A stretch of 64,000 bases of DNA from Begonia masoniana (lineage: Eukaryota; Streptophyta; Magnoliopsida; Cucurbitales; Begoniaceae): NCBI GenBank assembly GCA_022432975.1, contig CM039502.1, positions 7,609,407 through 7,673,406 on the forward strand. The letters run 5' to 3'. Position numbers and translations under genes: made by a program. Every line of letters begins with the position of its first letter. Position 1 is the stretch's first letter. The notes beneath the pieces were generated by a model. The model searched no databases, was not told where the DNA came from, and saw only the letters and a program-made list of their open reading frames with translations. Of this stretch, positions 1 to 10,541 are shown piece after piece.

Positions 1-205
1 GTCTATGTGTTGGGGAAGGATACTAGAAAAGCTAGTTTAACTGATGAATACTTTTAATTTGCATATTCCATGTCAGTCTACGAGAGACTTATTCGAAGTA
101 GTGAAGACTTTGTTTCGGTTGTCGATGTCCGTTTTCTGGGCCGACTTGTCGTTGATGTAGAATTTTCAGACCTTGAGATTGTCCCTCTAAATTGAAGTTG
201 TTAAA
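1..205 (+). pseudogene. BTB/POZ (At1g21780-like) fragment: end of intron 2 and exon 3
   Basis: Exon 3 of the locus family occupies 77-192. It is preceded by an acceptor AG and is exactly 116 nt, as in the intact copies. It translates as VYERLIRSSEDF..., ending DLEIVPLN, and matches the middle of At1g21780-type proteins. The donor GT after the final AAT is lost (AAATTGAAG instead of AAATGTGAG), so normal splicing would fail. No exon 4 follows. The sequence turns into an inverted copy of itself after about base 205. The left part runs off the window. This is a remnant, and no function is inferred. Confidence 0.8.
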
Positions 206-430
206 AATGACATATCGTCGTCATTTTTAGCAACTAACATTTAGAGGGACAATCTTAAAGTCTGAAAATTCTGAATCAATGACAAGTCGGCCCTGAAAAT
301 GGACATCGACAGCCCAAACAAAGTCTTCACTACTTCAAAGAAGTATCTCGTAAACTGGCATGGAATATGCAAAGCAAAAGTATTCATCAATTAAAATAGC
401 TTTTCCAGTATCCTCCCCAACACATAGACT
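1..430. repeat. Inverted repeat of BTB exon 3
   Basis: Bases 1-205 (+) and about 225-430 (-) are inverted copies of the same intron 2/exon 3 segment, separated by less than 25 bp. They differ at scattered sites. A transcript across both arms would fold into a hairpin stem of about 200 bp. The left arm continues outside the window. Confidence 0.8.
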
Positions 431-1400
431 TTTGTTAAAAGCAAAATGGAAAATCAGCGAGAAAAATCCTTCCCGTAAAATCATAGAAGATGTAGAAAAG
501 AGGAAACATCAACGCAAATCAATGCTCTACTATGCGAAAATTATAAAGACAACATAAAAAGACATATGCTCTTGAATCACACGTAATGTTTAGACATCAC
601 AAAACATTTAGTTGATTATTCAAAGGCTAACATTATCAATCGGATATACACAGAAAAAATCGTATGCATGGTATCCTAAAAAGTAAAATACTTGCTCACA
701 AATACCAAGAACTTCTCTTTCATCGAGCTTATTATTAATTTTCAAGATTTTGAACTTGTGGATAGAGCACAAGATCATTATCGTCAACAACTAGTCCCAA
801 AAATCTTAGAATCATAAACAAATCCTATATTATCTTTCCAACAATTTAATTTTTGATAAATTATATTTACTTAACCTCAGACTAGAAACGTTCTCGAAGG
901 TGAATAAAAGTATTCTTCGCTTACAAGTTCCGCACAACAAATTTGAACATCTTAGCGAGTAATTTTTTTTAACTTGATTTCATGCACAGTACAGATCAAG
1001 AAACCAACAGGAATTGGTGAAGCACAATAAAATTTAGAAGCTTGTCTACTAGAAAGAAAATCAAGACTAACAGATACAAAGAAGAGCAAAAGACTAAGTA
1101 TAAAAAAAAGCGTACTGGGAGAAGCATAGGGTTTACAGTTAGGCCCATGGTCAGAGACTCGAAGAATGAAACGAGCAAATGGAGGCTACTCTCTGGAGAT
1201 CTTTGAAGGCTCTGGAAATAAGCGAATGTTGAGGTAACGGTTCCTCTCCACAGACAAGTGCCTAAGCACAAAAATAACATCAACAACGAGGAGAAATGTA
1301 GGAGAGGAAGAGTGTACCAGTTCCATAATCCGACATTAAAGGGTTCGGATTTCTTGCAAGAGGAGAGACTACCTTAGAATCCACCATAGCTGCTAAGAAG
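222..1400 (-). pseudogene. BTB/POZ 5'-half pseudogene (exons 3, 2, 1 on the minus strand)
   Basis: Reading leftward from about 1387, the start is ATGGTGGATTC, followed by a damaged exon 1 that lacks about 50 nt encoding the SRLAQWRIDNF segment. Exon 2 follows (about 1115-1260; RNRYLNIRLF..., EPSK, FILRVS), then intron 2 and a 116-nt exon 3 at 239-354. No exon 4 or 5, and therefore no BTB fold, follows on this strand. The exon 3 frame is disturbed relative to the intact copies. The same kind of minus-strand 5' half occurs near 16.4-18.6 kb and 52.0-56.5 kb, so this is one product of an old rearrangement copied with the unit. A truncated N-terminal-only product is possible but unlikely given the exon 1 deletion. 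Confidence 0.8.
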
Positions 1401-1509
1401 GAAGGCAAGTTAATTATGAAATTTAATCACTCGCTTAATAATTTTTATTTTAATTAGCTTCTTTATTGATGATTGAAGCCAACTTAAAATGATTACGTAG
1501 GTGGCCATT

Positions 1510-3151
1510 TGTAATGCCCCCAAGTTTTAAAATCCCCAATTGGAAACTCTAATTTATAAACATCCCAAATTTAATTTTCCCAATTTGAAACCCTAATTGA
1601 AAATCCTAAAATTTATCCCCAAATCAATTTAGATTAAATCTCGAGCGTTAAAAAAATTCTTAAATAAAAATATTAAATGAATTTATTAAATACGCGGAAG
1701 CTTTAGTCAAAATTTAAAACATTAAATAAAATTGTCGAAAATTCAAGATAATTGCATAATAATTCATAAAACTTTAATATCAAATTTAACACATGTTTTT
1801 CAGAGTTTTAATTTTTTTAAAATAACATTTAAAATACTTAAAACTAAAATACTTTTAAATTTCTTTGTCGGAAAATTCACGGCCTTCTTCTGTATGCTTG
1901 CTTGCCCCTGGAAAATTCTCGATTTCAGCCAGTTCTTCCTCAGATAAAAACTCACCTACATCGCAAAATTATACAAATATGAGATTTAACTCAGCAAGCA
2001 AAAATACGTGTAAGTGTCAAATTTAACATTTAACTTTTACCGAATCCTGATTACAGACTAGTTGGAATTCATTTTCCAACCTTAGACTTAGCCATCTCAT
2101 TAGTCGTTCAGGTGTAGTCAATCAGACTGGTTGGAACTTTTTCTCAACCTTAGGCCTAGCCATCGTATTCATACACATACAAAATGTCCTACAAATTTTA
2201 TCTTCATATTCTCTTATGTCAATGCCTAAACATATGTGCTCAAATATGAATAAGGTGTAAGAAATCATTTATAAGAAATAATATAATCTTTTATGATGTA
2301 GGGTCATAGCCAAAACATGAAAAACAGTATTTTTACTTACCTGAATTCCGAGCGAGTAGGGTATCGGGATTTTATGAAATTCCAAATAATTTTCTGCCTA
2401 AAAAATATTTGAATATTAAAATCCTACTTTAAATAAATCCAATTCTATAATAATTTAGGCATAATTTCCTTACTGGAAAAATCGTAAATCGGTTCGGGCC
2501 GAAATTTAAGTCGGATCAAAATTCAGATTGGTTCAGGTTCGGTTTGGTTCGGATGAACAGTGCCCGGTTGTGAACAGTACCAGTTCGGTTACTATTCTGG
2601 TTCACTGTTTTGGTTCGGTTTGCTGCTGGGCCGGTTCGGTTTGGCTTGAAAAGAACCGGTTCGGTTCAATTTTAAAAAAATAAAACTCTTCTTCCTCTGT
2701 TCTTCTTCTTCTTCGCGATGGAGAACAGAGAAAAAGGGAGAGAGGGAGTGAGAGGCAGAGAGAGAGCGTGAGACCGAGAGGGAGGGAGTCGAAGCTCAGA
2801 GTTCCGCTGGTCGACGACAGAGCTCGATTGCGCAGAGAAGAGCTTCGGCAGAGGAGGGGTTTTGCCGGAAAGGAGTTCGGCCGAGAGAGAGAGGGAGATT
2901 CGTCGGAGGGATTTTGGCCGAAGTTTGGCGAGGTGTTTTCCGACGAGGTAAGTCGATTTTTGGGGTGTGTTTTGTCCTTCCCCGAACTACCCAATTTATA
3001 GGGCTAGCTCCACCAATTCATCACGTTTCTCCTTCGTCGATTGTCAAATTTCGTCGGCCTAAATTAGGGTTTGTCAAAATTTTCGGGCTAGAAGGAAGTT
3101 CTTCCTTCTTTTTATTCAAAATTGGTTGCTGCACGTTTTTGATGTGTTACA
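1510..3151 (-). mobile_element. Solo LTR (Gypsy-like), family shared with 39347-42213
   Basis: The segment starts TGTAATGCCCCC and ends GTGTTACA, with the 5-bp target duplication CCATT at 1505-1509 and 3152-3156. The homologous uninterrupted site near 56620 reads GCCATAGACTCAAATT, which confirms the insertion. No internal region or second LTR is present, so it is a solo LTR formed by LTR-LTR recombination. A TATA-like sequence (plus-strand aatttatagg near 2993) points to minus-strand transcription. The 5' half shares its start and a conserved acidic reading frame (about 1872-1960, minus) with the LTR at 39347-42213. A GGTTCGG-rich block lies near 2480-2670 and a purine-rich GAGAG tract near 2720-2900. 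Confidence 0.9.
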
Positions 3152-3156
3152 CCATT

Positions 3157-4420
3157 GACTCAAATTAAATGATGAGATATCAGTTGTTGCGAATTTAAGT
3201 TCTCTACTCACTCCAGATTTTATTGATGTTCACAACATTGGTAATGTGTGTAACCTATACATCATAAAAAATTATTTATCATAAACGTAAATATATCGTT
3301 GGATTCCTACTGGCATAAATTCTTGAAACGTAAAAATATTTTGTCTAAGTCTTCAAAAATGAGTAAGAGAAATTTTGGATCTTAAGATTATCCCTCAGAA
3401 GGTAAGTTCTTAAAAATGCCGACGATATTTCTCCTTGTTTTCTCTCTGAGTGTGGGCGTCAAACTTTTATTAGTCGATAATTTAATTGATAGTTAATGCA
3501 GATATTGATGAAATACAAATTACAAACAACAGTTAAAGCGGCTCTCTCACATGTTTTTCGAGACCATACAAGCTCATGCTACAATCAATACGACTGATGG
3601 CAGTTTAAGCGCCCACAAGACAATTTTATCAGCAAGTTTTTCAATTTTTAACAGAATGTTCCATATTTGTACGTTACCATCAAACAAAATATTTTTTGAA
3701 AATAGAGGTGATATCATTTGAAACTAGATTTGGATTAGTGTTGTAATATTCAGCATTCAATAATCAGTTTATGTTCAACAGTATAATTTTGGATTTGTTT
3801 TTTCAATATTTATGGCTTTTGTTTCTTATATGAGTAAATAAAATTTTTAATGTTTTTCGTCAATTTAGGCAATGTTCTCGAGCGATTACAAGAATCATGG
3901 TTGTACCATCTCAACAAACTAACAAAAAATAGTACGATGTATTTGTTTGATTTTGTAAAAGTTTATGACATCAAAGATGAAATAAGCAGCTTGTCAAGTA
4001 TGCAGACATGGAGTTGGTGGTGAAAATATTTCAAGAGTTGCTCTCTGTCTAGAGACCTTTTTAATTTCTTGAGAAAAATTTGATTAAATTTTCTTAACTG
4101 ACGCCGATTACCTGAAGAATATTGAACTTGGTTTAATTTTTTTAGTGGGTTTTTAAATTTTTGTTTCTCTTTGGATGCTTAGTGCTTCTTTGTTGCTCAA
4201 ATTAAAGAATGATGTCCAGCTTCTAACATTGTATTTAAATTTTAAAGAAACAAATACATATTTATCCCCATGATTGATTAAATTAAAATATAATTTAGTG
4301 AGCAAACTTTGTAACTAATCATAATACATATTTAAATTAAAGAAGTTGAATTTCATTTCTAGAGAGAGCTTCTCATTTCATTTCCAGAGAGAGAGAGAAC
4401 AAGAAATGACGTGACATTAT
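3157..4420 (+). pseudogene. BTB/POZ 3'-half pseudogene (exon 3 remnant, exons 4-5)
   Basis: A shortened exon 3 remnant lies near 3366-3401, followed by its donor. Exon 4 sequence at about 3522-3670 (KRLSHMF, then SLSAHKTILSAS) is frameshifted and stops at MFH, so the rest of exon 4 is deleted. An exon 5 remnant at about 3868-4050 (GNVLERLQESWLYHL) lacks its first third and is also shifted. The 3' flank continues to 4420, where a Mutator-like element is inserted. The same degraded 3' half recurs at 18.68-19.9 kb and 56.6-57.8 kb with shared lesions, so it was already dead when the unit was duplicated. Confidence 0.8.
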
Positions 4421-5049
4421 TAACAAATTGAGTTTTTTTTTAAAAAAAACTATAAAGTATGGGTTGGTATTAAAAAAACTCTCAAAATATACTGTTCATA
4501 GAAAAAAACCTTAAAGTATTGAAAATACGCAATTTCAACCTCGTAGAGGGGGTGGGGAGGCCGTCCTCAAAAAACAAATACAGACGGTCTAGCTGGACCG
4601 GCCGTACTGGCCTCCCTTTGTAATTTTTTTTTGCAAAAATGGGGTTGGAGTACGGCCCGTCCACTGGACAGGCCATACTCATTGTTAGGACGGCCCGTAC
4701 CGGTGACTTTTGTCACGGGTTTTGTTATTTAGGGGCGAGTACGACCGTACTTGACTCCCCTATTTAAAGTCTCACAGTCGGCTTTGACAAATCACACTTC
4801 AATTCTCTCCATCGTTTCCTATTTCGACGATATTTCTCCGTGTTCACCTACCAGGTACAAAGGTTTTTTTTTTATCATTTACTTTAGACATTTTAAAAAA
4901 ATTCATATACAAGGTGTTAAATCGAGATTAAATTTTTTTTGACGTATTGTTTATTCATGTATTTTTATTTTAAAAATTTCTATCAAAATTCTGAACGTAT
5001 GAATATTTTAATTTATGTTTATTTATTTAAATATTTCTAATATTTTTTT

Positions 5050-5445
5050 CTCGATTACCGACGACTATCAAGAGCGACGTAAGCGTAGTGAGGTGCTAAT
5101 AGATAAATATTTGATTAGGGCTGCTAATATTAGCACCGAGAAACTTGCAAGGGTCGCGGTGCGCCATGAGTTGTATCAGTACGTGAAGCGCAATGCCGCC
5201 GCTCTTGATGATAGGGTATATACTCAGGTTTTTTTTTTTTTTTTTAATGCTCATGTGCATAAAAAAACTCAGTATATACCTTATCATCAAGAGCGACGGC
5301 ATTGCGCTTCACGTACTGATATAATTCATGGCGCACCGCGACTCTTGCAAGTTTCTCGGTGCTAATATTAGCAGCCCTAATCAGAAATTTATCTATTAGC
5401 ACCTCATTACGCTTACGCCGCTCATGATAGTCGTCGGTAATCGAG
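5050..5445. other. Captured coding-like fragment in inverted orientation (foldback core)
   Basis: From about 5057 the + strand reads DDYQERRKRSEVLIDKYL..., then ANISTEKLARVAVRHEL, then VKRNAAALDDRVYT. The same reading frame returns on the minus strand from about 5444 to 5290 with few differences. The two arms are separated by a T-rich loop of about 40 bp. The stretch is about 55 codons without a stop and has a balanced amino-acid composition, unlike the T/A-rich element around it, so it looks like a piece of a host exon taken up by the element. I do not recognise the parent protein. A second copy is at 49035-49132 plus 50600-50890. Confidence 0.65.
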
Positions 5446-5549
5446 AAAAAAATATTAGAAATATTTAAATAAATAAACATAAATTAAAATATTCATACGT
5501 TCAGAATTTTGATAGAAACTTTTAAAATAAAAATACGTCAAAAAAAATT

Positions 5550-6927
5550 GGGTCAAATGCAATTTGATTCCTACAACTAGATAAAATAAGAAATTTACAC
5601 TGTAAACTTTGATAATGGGCAAGAACAATCTTAATACTTTGATAATGGACAATATAGCCTCTACAGTTATATTTTCAGTTAAAAAATCACGTTTTTTTCA
5701 CGTGTTCATATTTTCTTCCTGAAATGCCCCAAGACTCTTCTTCTCTAGCTCCACTTCTCCTGCTTGACTCCTTTATTTTCTGGGTTGTGTTTTGGAAGGT
5801 AAATCAACCAAATATCTGTCTCCCTTGCTTCAATCTATGGCTTCAATCCATTCTCACACTACGTCTCCATTTGGTTGTTCAATCCATCAATATCCCACCA
5901 TTTTCTCCACCTTGTAGTAGCCATAGCCTCTTCCATAACTTGAATATGAAACGGGTGTTTCGCGATCGCCATATCGACCTTCTCTGCAACCACCAAACTC
6001 CAGATCAGAAGCAATGGATCAACCATTAATTGAAGCTTCGCGTCCAACCAAATGATGAATCTCAAATTAGGGAAAAGCCTGTGGACTAATACTTGGGTAT
6101 AATTCCGTTCATTGCTGGGCTTTCGTACAAGTTCTTGGTCGAAAGCTTCACCAGCCTCCACACACCTATTTTGTGATTTTATGATTTGGGAGAGATTAAT
6201 TTATGGCGATGAAGAGATTTTAGGGTGACGTCATCTATAAACGTGAAGAAACATACACTTTGTGTAGTTCTTGATCCGAGGCCTTTTGGTTGTCGAATTT
6301 ATTCGTGGTCGTTGAAAATTGCAGACACTACGACCACTCCTTTGCAGCTCTCCTTTGCTTTTCTGTCTGAATCGAAAATGGAAATATATGGGTGTGCTCA
6401 GATTTCTTCCGATTGTTCACAAATTCGATTTCAAGCAAAGCAAAATGATGGCAGAGAGAGAGATTTTAGTGAATTCGGACTGAAGAACAAACCAGAATCA
6501 GCAATCGGGAATTTCTACAACAATCCACGGGATTTCAAAGCTTTCATTTTCATGTTTAAAATAAGAAATCCTCTTATGGGCAGAAAAATTCCCTCCAAAG
6601 TTATCGGCATTTCCTTCCATATATCTCAAGTTCGGAAAAAAAAAAAAAGATGAACTCATCTTCAATCCATGGCTTCAATCCATTCTCACAACTCAGAAAA
6701 ATGAAGAACTCAAGCAGGAGAAGGAGAACTGGAGAAGAAGAGTCTATGGGCATTTCGGGAAGAAAATATGAACACGTGAAAAAAACGTGATTTTTTAACT
6801 GAAAATATGACAATATGGGTCATATTGTTCTTTATCAAAGTATTAAGGTTGTTCTTGTCCATTATCCAAGTTTACGGTATAAATTGACCATTTCACTTAG
6901 TTGTAGTTGCCAAATTACACTTTACCC
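5550..6927. mobile_element. TIR element (Mutator-like) nested in MULE-1
   Basis: The ends are GGGTCAAATGC... and ...CACTTTACCC, and a direct repeat of 9-10 bp (A-rich, ending AATT) flanks both sides. The empty site is seen at about 51000. Inverted similarity extends about 200 bp inward: both ends carry the ACAACTA, GTCCATTATC and CACGTGTTCATATTTTC motifs. The interior (about 5800-6660) has short open stretches on both strands but nothing I recognise. It may hold captured sequence. No transposase is seen. Confidence 0.75.
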
Positions 6928-7299
6928 AAAAAAAATTAATCTCAGTTTAACACTTTGTATATGAATTTTTTTAAAATGTCTAAAATAAATTATAAAAAAA
7001 AAACATTCGTACCTGGTAGGTGAACACGGAGAAATATCGTCGAAATATGAAACGAGGGAGAGAATTGAAGTGTGATTTTTCAAAGCCGACCTTGTGGCTT
7101 TAAATAGGGGAGTTGAGTACGGCCGGTCCAACTGGACCGGCCGTACTCGACCTGTGACGACTCCCGACCCGATCGGGGTCGAAGAGCCTCACTCCGGACA
7201 TTTTAAAACGTGGACTATTTTTTTTTAACTAAACTTTACACAGAGAAAACCTTCTATGAAATTGAAGACTGGAAGACATACTGTGGAAGACATAATTGG

Positions 7300-7765
7300 A
7301 TGACAGAAACAGTGGACGACAGAGATTTGGAAGTTGTGGACGTCAGAGATATAGAAGCTGTGGACAATGGAAGCTGTGGATAACTGTGGACAACAGAAGC
7401 TGTGGACAACCGCAGAACTGGACTACTGTTTAAGGAACAGCGTGGACGACTGTTTTAAAGAAGGCGTGGACAACTTTTTTAAAGAACAGCGTGGACGACT
7501 GTTCACAGAACAGAATGGACAACTGTTTTACAGAAGGCGTGAACGACTGTTTTACAGAAGGCGTGGACGACTGTTTTAAAGAATAGCGTGGACGACTGTT
7601 CACATAACAGAATGGACAACTGTTTTACAGAAGGCGTGGACGATTGAAATGGTCGACAAGTTTTGGACGACAGAAATGGTCGACAGGTTTGGACGACAGA
7701 AACGGTCGACAGATTTGGACGACAGAAACAGTCGACAAGTTTGGACGACAACACTTAGCCTTAAT
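7300..7765 (+). repeat. GTGGACGACTGTT-type minisatellite
   Basis: Imperfect tandem copies of a unit of about 24 bp (GTGGACGACTGTTTTACAG and variants) fill about 7430-7650, grading on the left into GTGGACAAC and on the right into GGTCGACAGATTTGGACGAC units. Open frames across it are repeats of the same peptide and are not genes. Confidence 0.75.
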
Positions 7766-8881
7766 CGACAGACTAAGTCTCTGAGATTAATTTCTACACC
7801 ATTCGGTCGACAAATTCGACAAAATGGAACAGAGGGACTAAACACTCCATTAACTTCTACACCATTCGGTCGACAAATTCGACCGAATGAAACAGAGGGA
7901 CTTAAAAGAAAACTCGAAAGGCATATATACACCGCCGATCGATCGGTTACCCCCAGGCGATCGATCAGCTACCTCTCTGTTTGACAGTTTACATCTTTTG
8001 ACACAAAAACTTCAAACTTCAAACTCGATTCAAAAGGTAAATTTAAAACATGCTTGAAAACATGACAGAAGTTCAAGAAAATCTAACTACAGGATAGCTC
8101 TAAAATCTGAAACAATCTATGAACAACGCAAAAGAAAAGAATCCAAGCAGTTCCATAATATTTTAAAACATACAAAACTTGACATACGCTTCCAAACTAC
8201 CCTCACAGGATCAAAATATGTCTGGCTGCCACAACCATCCCCCGCAAGCTCGTCCCGCCAACATCACCTACTTATCGACCTGAGGCACAAAGTCCTCATC
8301 TGTGGGATCCGTACCTACAACAGGGAGTTCAACTATGAGTCTAGAACTCAATAAGTACATACAATGCAGTGATACATATGTTATACATGAACATTTCAAA
8401 TACATGAACATTACTTTACATTACGTCACAGGAAGGTATAAGTGGGGCTTATAGAAGAACTGGCGCAACAGAAGTGCACTATCAGGCACATAACAGCGAT
8501 ACAGAACAGAAATACAGAACAGAACAGGATGTTAGTCCTCGTCCCACACTTAACCGTACATTACAATACAGGTTTTATTTTTCTTAATTTCAAATTTCGT
8601 GCATAAAACATTTACATGACTTTCAGGAAAAATATATATGCATGAACATTTACGGTGTACAGAGTAAAGACAGGACATCAAAACACATAATAAAAGACCG
8701 GTTCTCAGAACATTTCTTAAAACATACATACCTAACTTTGTACACCACATACAGCCTATCTACCCACCGACAAACTCAACAACGTAAAACCTAGTACCTC
8801 CGTATTGTAGGGCCTTAAGGGGCAAACTATGCGTTTGAACTTACTTGTTGTTCGTGAGTTGAAAGTCTTGCACGCACGCCC

Positions 8882-9353
8882 TGTAACAACCCTTTTTCCC
8901 AGCAAGATATTATCCGCTCTGGGGATTGACCCCTTTTTCTAGCAAGATATTGTCCGCTCCGGGGATTGGGCCGCAACCCAATATCCTCCCCTCGCGGCTT
9001 TGTTTGGCAAGAACTTCTCAGTCGGTCACCCAACCTGGTACTACTCTCGCCGAAGCAATTTTAACTACGAAGTTCTTATGGGATCCGTTGTCAATTGTGC
9101 TCCAAAACGCGTCTTACTATCTTGGGAGGGTCTCTTTACATGTTTCATTTCCACATACGACCCCAAGCGATGCGAGATTGTGACGACCCCTTTTTCAACG
9201 ACCGAACCCTCCGGCCCTAGTCCAACCAGGAATCCGCGGAGTTTTAACCCAGCACGTCATCCTCCGGCCCCAACCGAGGCGCAAAGGCAGCCTCTGACGA
9301 TTCGCGGAGCACTGGATGGTTCCACCACATACGTGTCAAGGCGGGTCATCACA
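8882..9353 (-). mobile_element. Cassandra (TRIM) solo LTR
   Basis: The perfect target duplication CGCCC lies at 8877-8881 and 9354-9358. On the minus strand the LTR begins TGTGATGACCCGCC and ends in TTGTTACA. It carries the 5S-rRNA-like segment (9007-9086, minus) with the GGATCCCATAAGAAC, AGTTAAAA and GGGTGACC motifs that define Cassandra. The unit around the AAGATATTATCCGCTC motif is partly duplicated (about 8888-8965), which lengthens this LTR compared with the copy at 46264. No internal region is present. Confidence 0.88.
9007..9086 (-). promoter_or_regulatory. 5S-rRNA-like pol III internal promoter inside Cassandra LTR
   Basis: On the minus strand the order is GGATCC, TAAGAACTTCG, AGTTAAAATTGCTTCGGCG, GAGAGTAGTACC, GGTTGGGTGACC, matching the box A, intermediate element and box C arrangement of plant 5S rRNA genes. 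It is not a functional 5S gene: the ends of the 120-nt RNA are missing. Confidence 0.75.
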
Positions 9354-10251
9354 CGCCCTCGGTGATTCACAAACCTATATTTGTGTATAATTGGATATTA
9401 ACTCTAAACTTCAACAAAACTAACAAATAAATAACCTAAACTCTTTAACTATCGTAGAAGGTTACCTGTAACATAGAAAATAGAAGAAAACAAGACAAGA
9501 CGAAGTTTGAAAAATGGTCGCACGTCGTCTGGAAGAGAGAAAACAGAGAGAAGATTCACGTAAGAGTGAAGAGAAGAGAGGAAGAGAAAAGGTATGGCTT
9601 CTTCAACAAGTCTGCCAAGTGTCAATCTCTCATTGGCTTCCTCCTACCAACCTTAATTGCTTTTCCATAATGCCCTTCCATTGATTTCTAACTAAATTGT
9701 TATTTAGTTCATCGATTTCGTTTTTCTCCGAAACTGGTTTTTCTATAAAGCTTCACAACAACTCCAGTAAAATATGCATTTTATAAATGGCAATTTAATC
9801 TCGTTTAATTCATAGAATATTTACATGGTTAAAATGTCAGGTGTTATATGACCCGCTAGAGGACGGAACTTGTGACTTTTGTCACGGGTTTGTTCCCCTC
9901 TGAGTACGGTCGAACCAGTCGGACAGGCCGTACTCGCCCCTAAATGACAAAACCCGTGACAAAAGTCACGGGTTTTAACCATTAAGGACGGTTGGTCCTT
10001 GGACCAGCCGTCCTCCTAACAAGGAGTACGGCCTGCCCACTGGACGGGCCGTACTCCAACCCTATTTTTGCAAAAAAATTACAAAAGGATGTCAGTACGG
10101 CCAGTCCAGCTGGACCGGCCGTACTCGATCTTTGAGGACGGCCTCCTCACCCCTCCTGCGAGGTTAAAATTGTGTATTTTCAATATTTTAAGGTTTTTCT
10201 CGATGAACAGTGTATTTTGTGGGTTTTTTTTAAAATCAACACATACTTTAG

Positions 10252-10282
<31 letters not shown>

Positions 10283-10285
10283 CCC

Positions 10286-10541
10286 TAACAAATTTGGATA
10301 GAGTGAAGGAGAGTTACATGTGAAGACAAAAAATATTATTCTCTTCGGACCCACTTTGGACATGTTCATAATTTATAACATTAAATTCAGAAGTAGGAGC
10401 TCGGCAACTAATTTATCTATCTTTCAGGAAAAAAGAAAGGGAAAAGAAAACTTTTAAGAAAAGGCTTCGGCGCTTTGCTTCCTAGCAAAGGTTCAAAACC
10501 TAAGTCTTCGTTTTCGCTGCCTGTCTTCGCTCTAAGCTGAT
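10286..10541 (+). promoter_or_regulatory. Upstream region of BTB copy A
   Basis: This is the 5' flank directly before the ATG of copy A. The last ~180 bp (CTTTTAAGAAAAGGCTTCGGCGC..., TCGTTTTCGCTGCCTGTCTTCGCTC) are almost identical upstream of copies B and C, so they probably hold the promoter and 5' UTR. No clear TATA box is seen. The junction CATG^TTCATAATTTAT at about 10367 shows that the zinc-ribbon to promoter part of the unit was deleted here compared with unit 3. Confidence 0.55.

Larger units (their letters stand above)
7153..9847 (-). mobile_element. Solo LTR in the right arm of MULE-1
   Basis: The segment starts TGTGACGACTCCCG and ends near GGTGTTATA. It interrupts the arm sequence GTACTCGACC^TGCTAGAGG, which is intact near 51230. 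Flanks read CGACC on the left and TGACC on the right, so the 5-bp duplication is imperfect. The right boundary is uncertain by a few bases. It contains a GTGGACGAC minisatellite, a Cassandra LTR insertion (8882-9353) and, on the minus strand near 8260-8320, a short acidic reading frame. It resembles the LTR at 42587-45208, which also carries GGACGAC-type repeats. Confidence 0.7.
4430..10285. mobile_element. Foldback Mutator-like element (MULE-1) with nested insertions
   Basis: A 9-bp target duplication TAACAAATT lies at 4421-4429 and 10286-10294. The empty site reads TTAACAAATTTGGACAGAG near 59000. The ends are GAGTTTTTTTT...AAAAACCC. Both arms are long inverted repeats several hundred bp long: T/A-rich tips, a block reading ...ACTGTTCAT..., then GGTCCA/TGGACC palindromes, then a conserved TATTTAAAG...TCACACTTCAATTC stretch. 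Arms meet at a hairpin core near 5225-5290. The right arm is split by a TIR element (5550-6927) and a solo LTR (7153-9847). Without these the element is about 1.8 kb. No transposase is visible, so it is non-autonomous. The 9-bp duplication is the basis for Mutator assignment. Confidence 0.85.

Noticed and set aside
5724..6161. Overlapping sense and antisense frames near the left end of the same TIR element
   Set aside because: They lie partly in the terminal inverted repeat, and neither shows a recognisable protein.
6225..6653. 142-aa frame inside the TIR element at 5550-6927
   Set aside because: No domain recognised and no conserved counterpart in the window. Composition fits low-constraint sequence.
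7430..7650. CRISPR-like direct repeats
   Set aside because: Units are contiguous and degenerate with no unique spacers, and this is a plant nuclear LTR.
9007..9086. Possible true 5S rRNA gene
   Set aside because: Only the promoter core is similar. The ends of the 120-nt RNA are absent and the segment lies within a Cassandra LTR with a target duplication.
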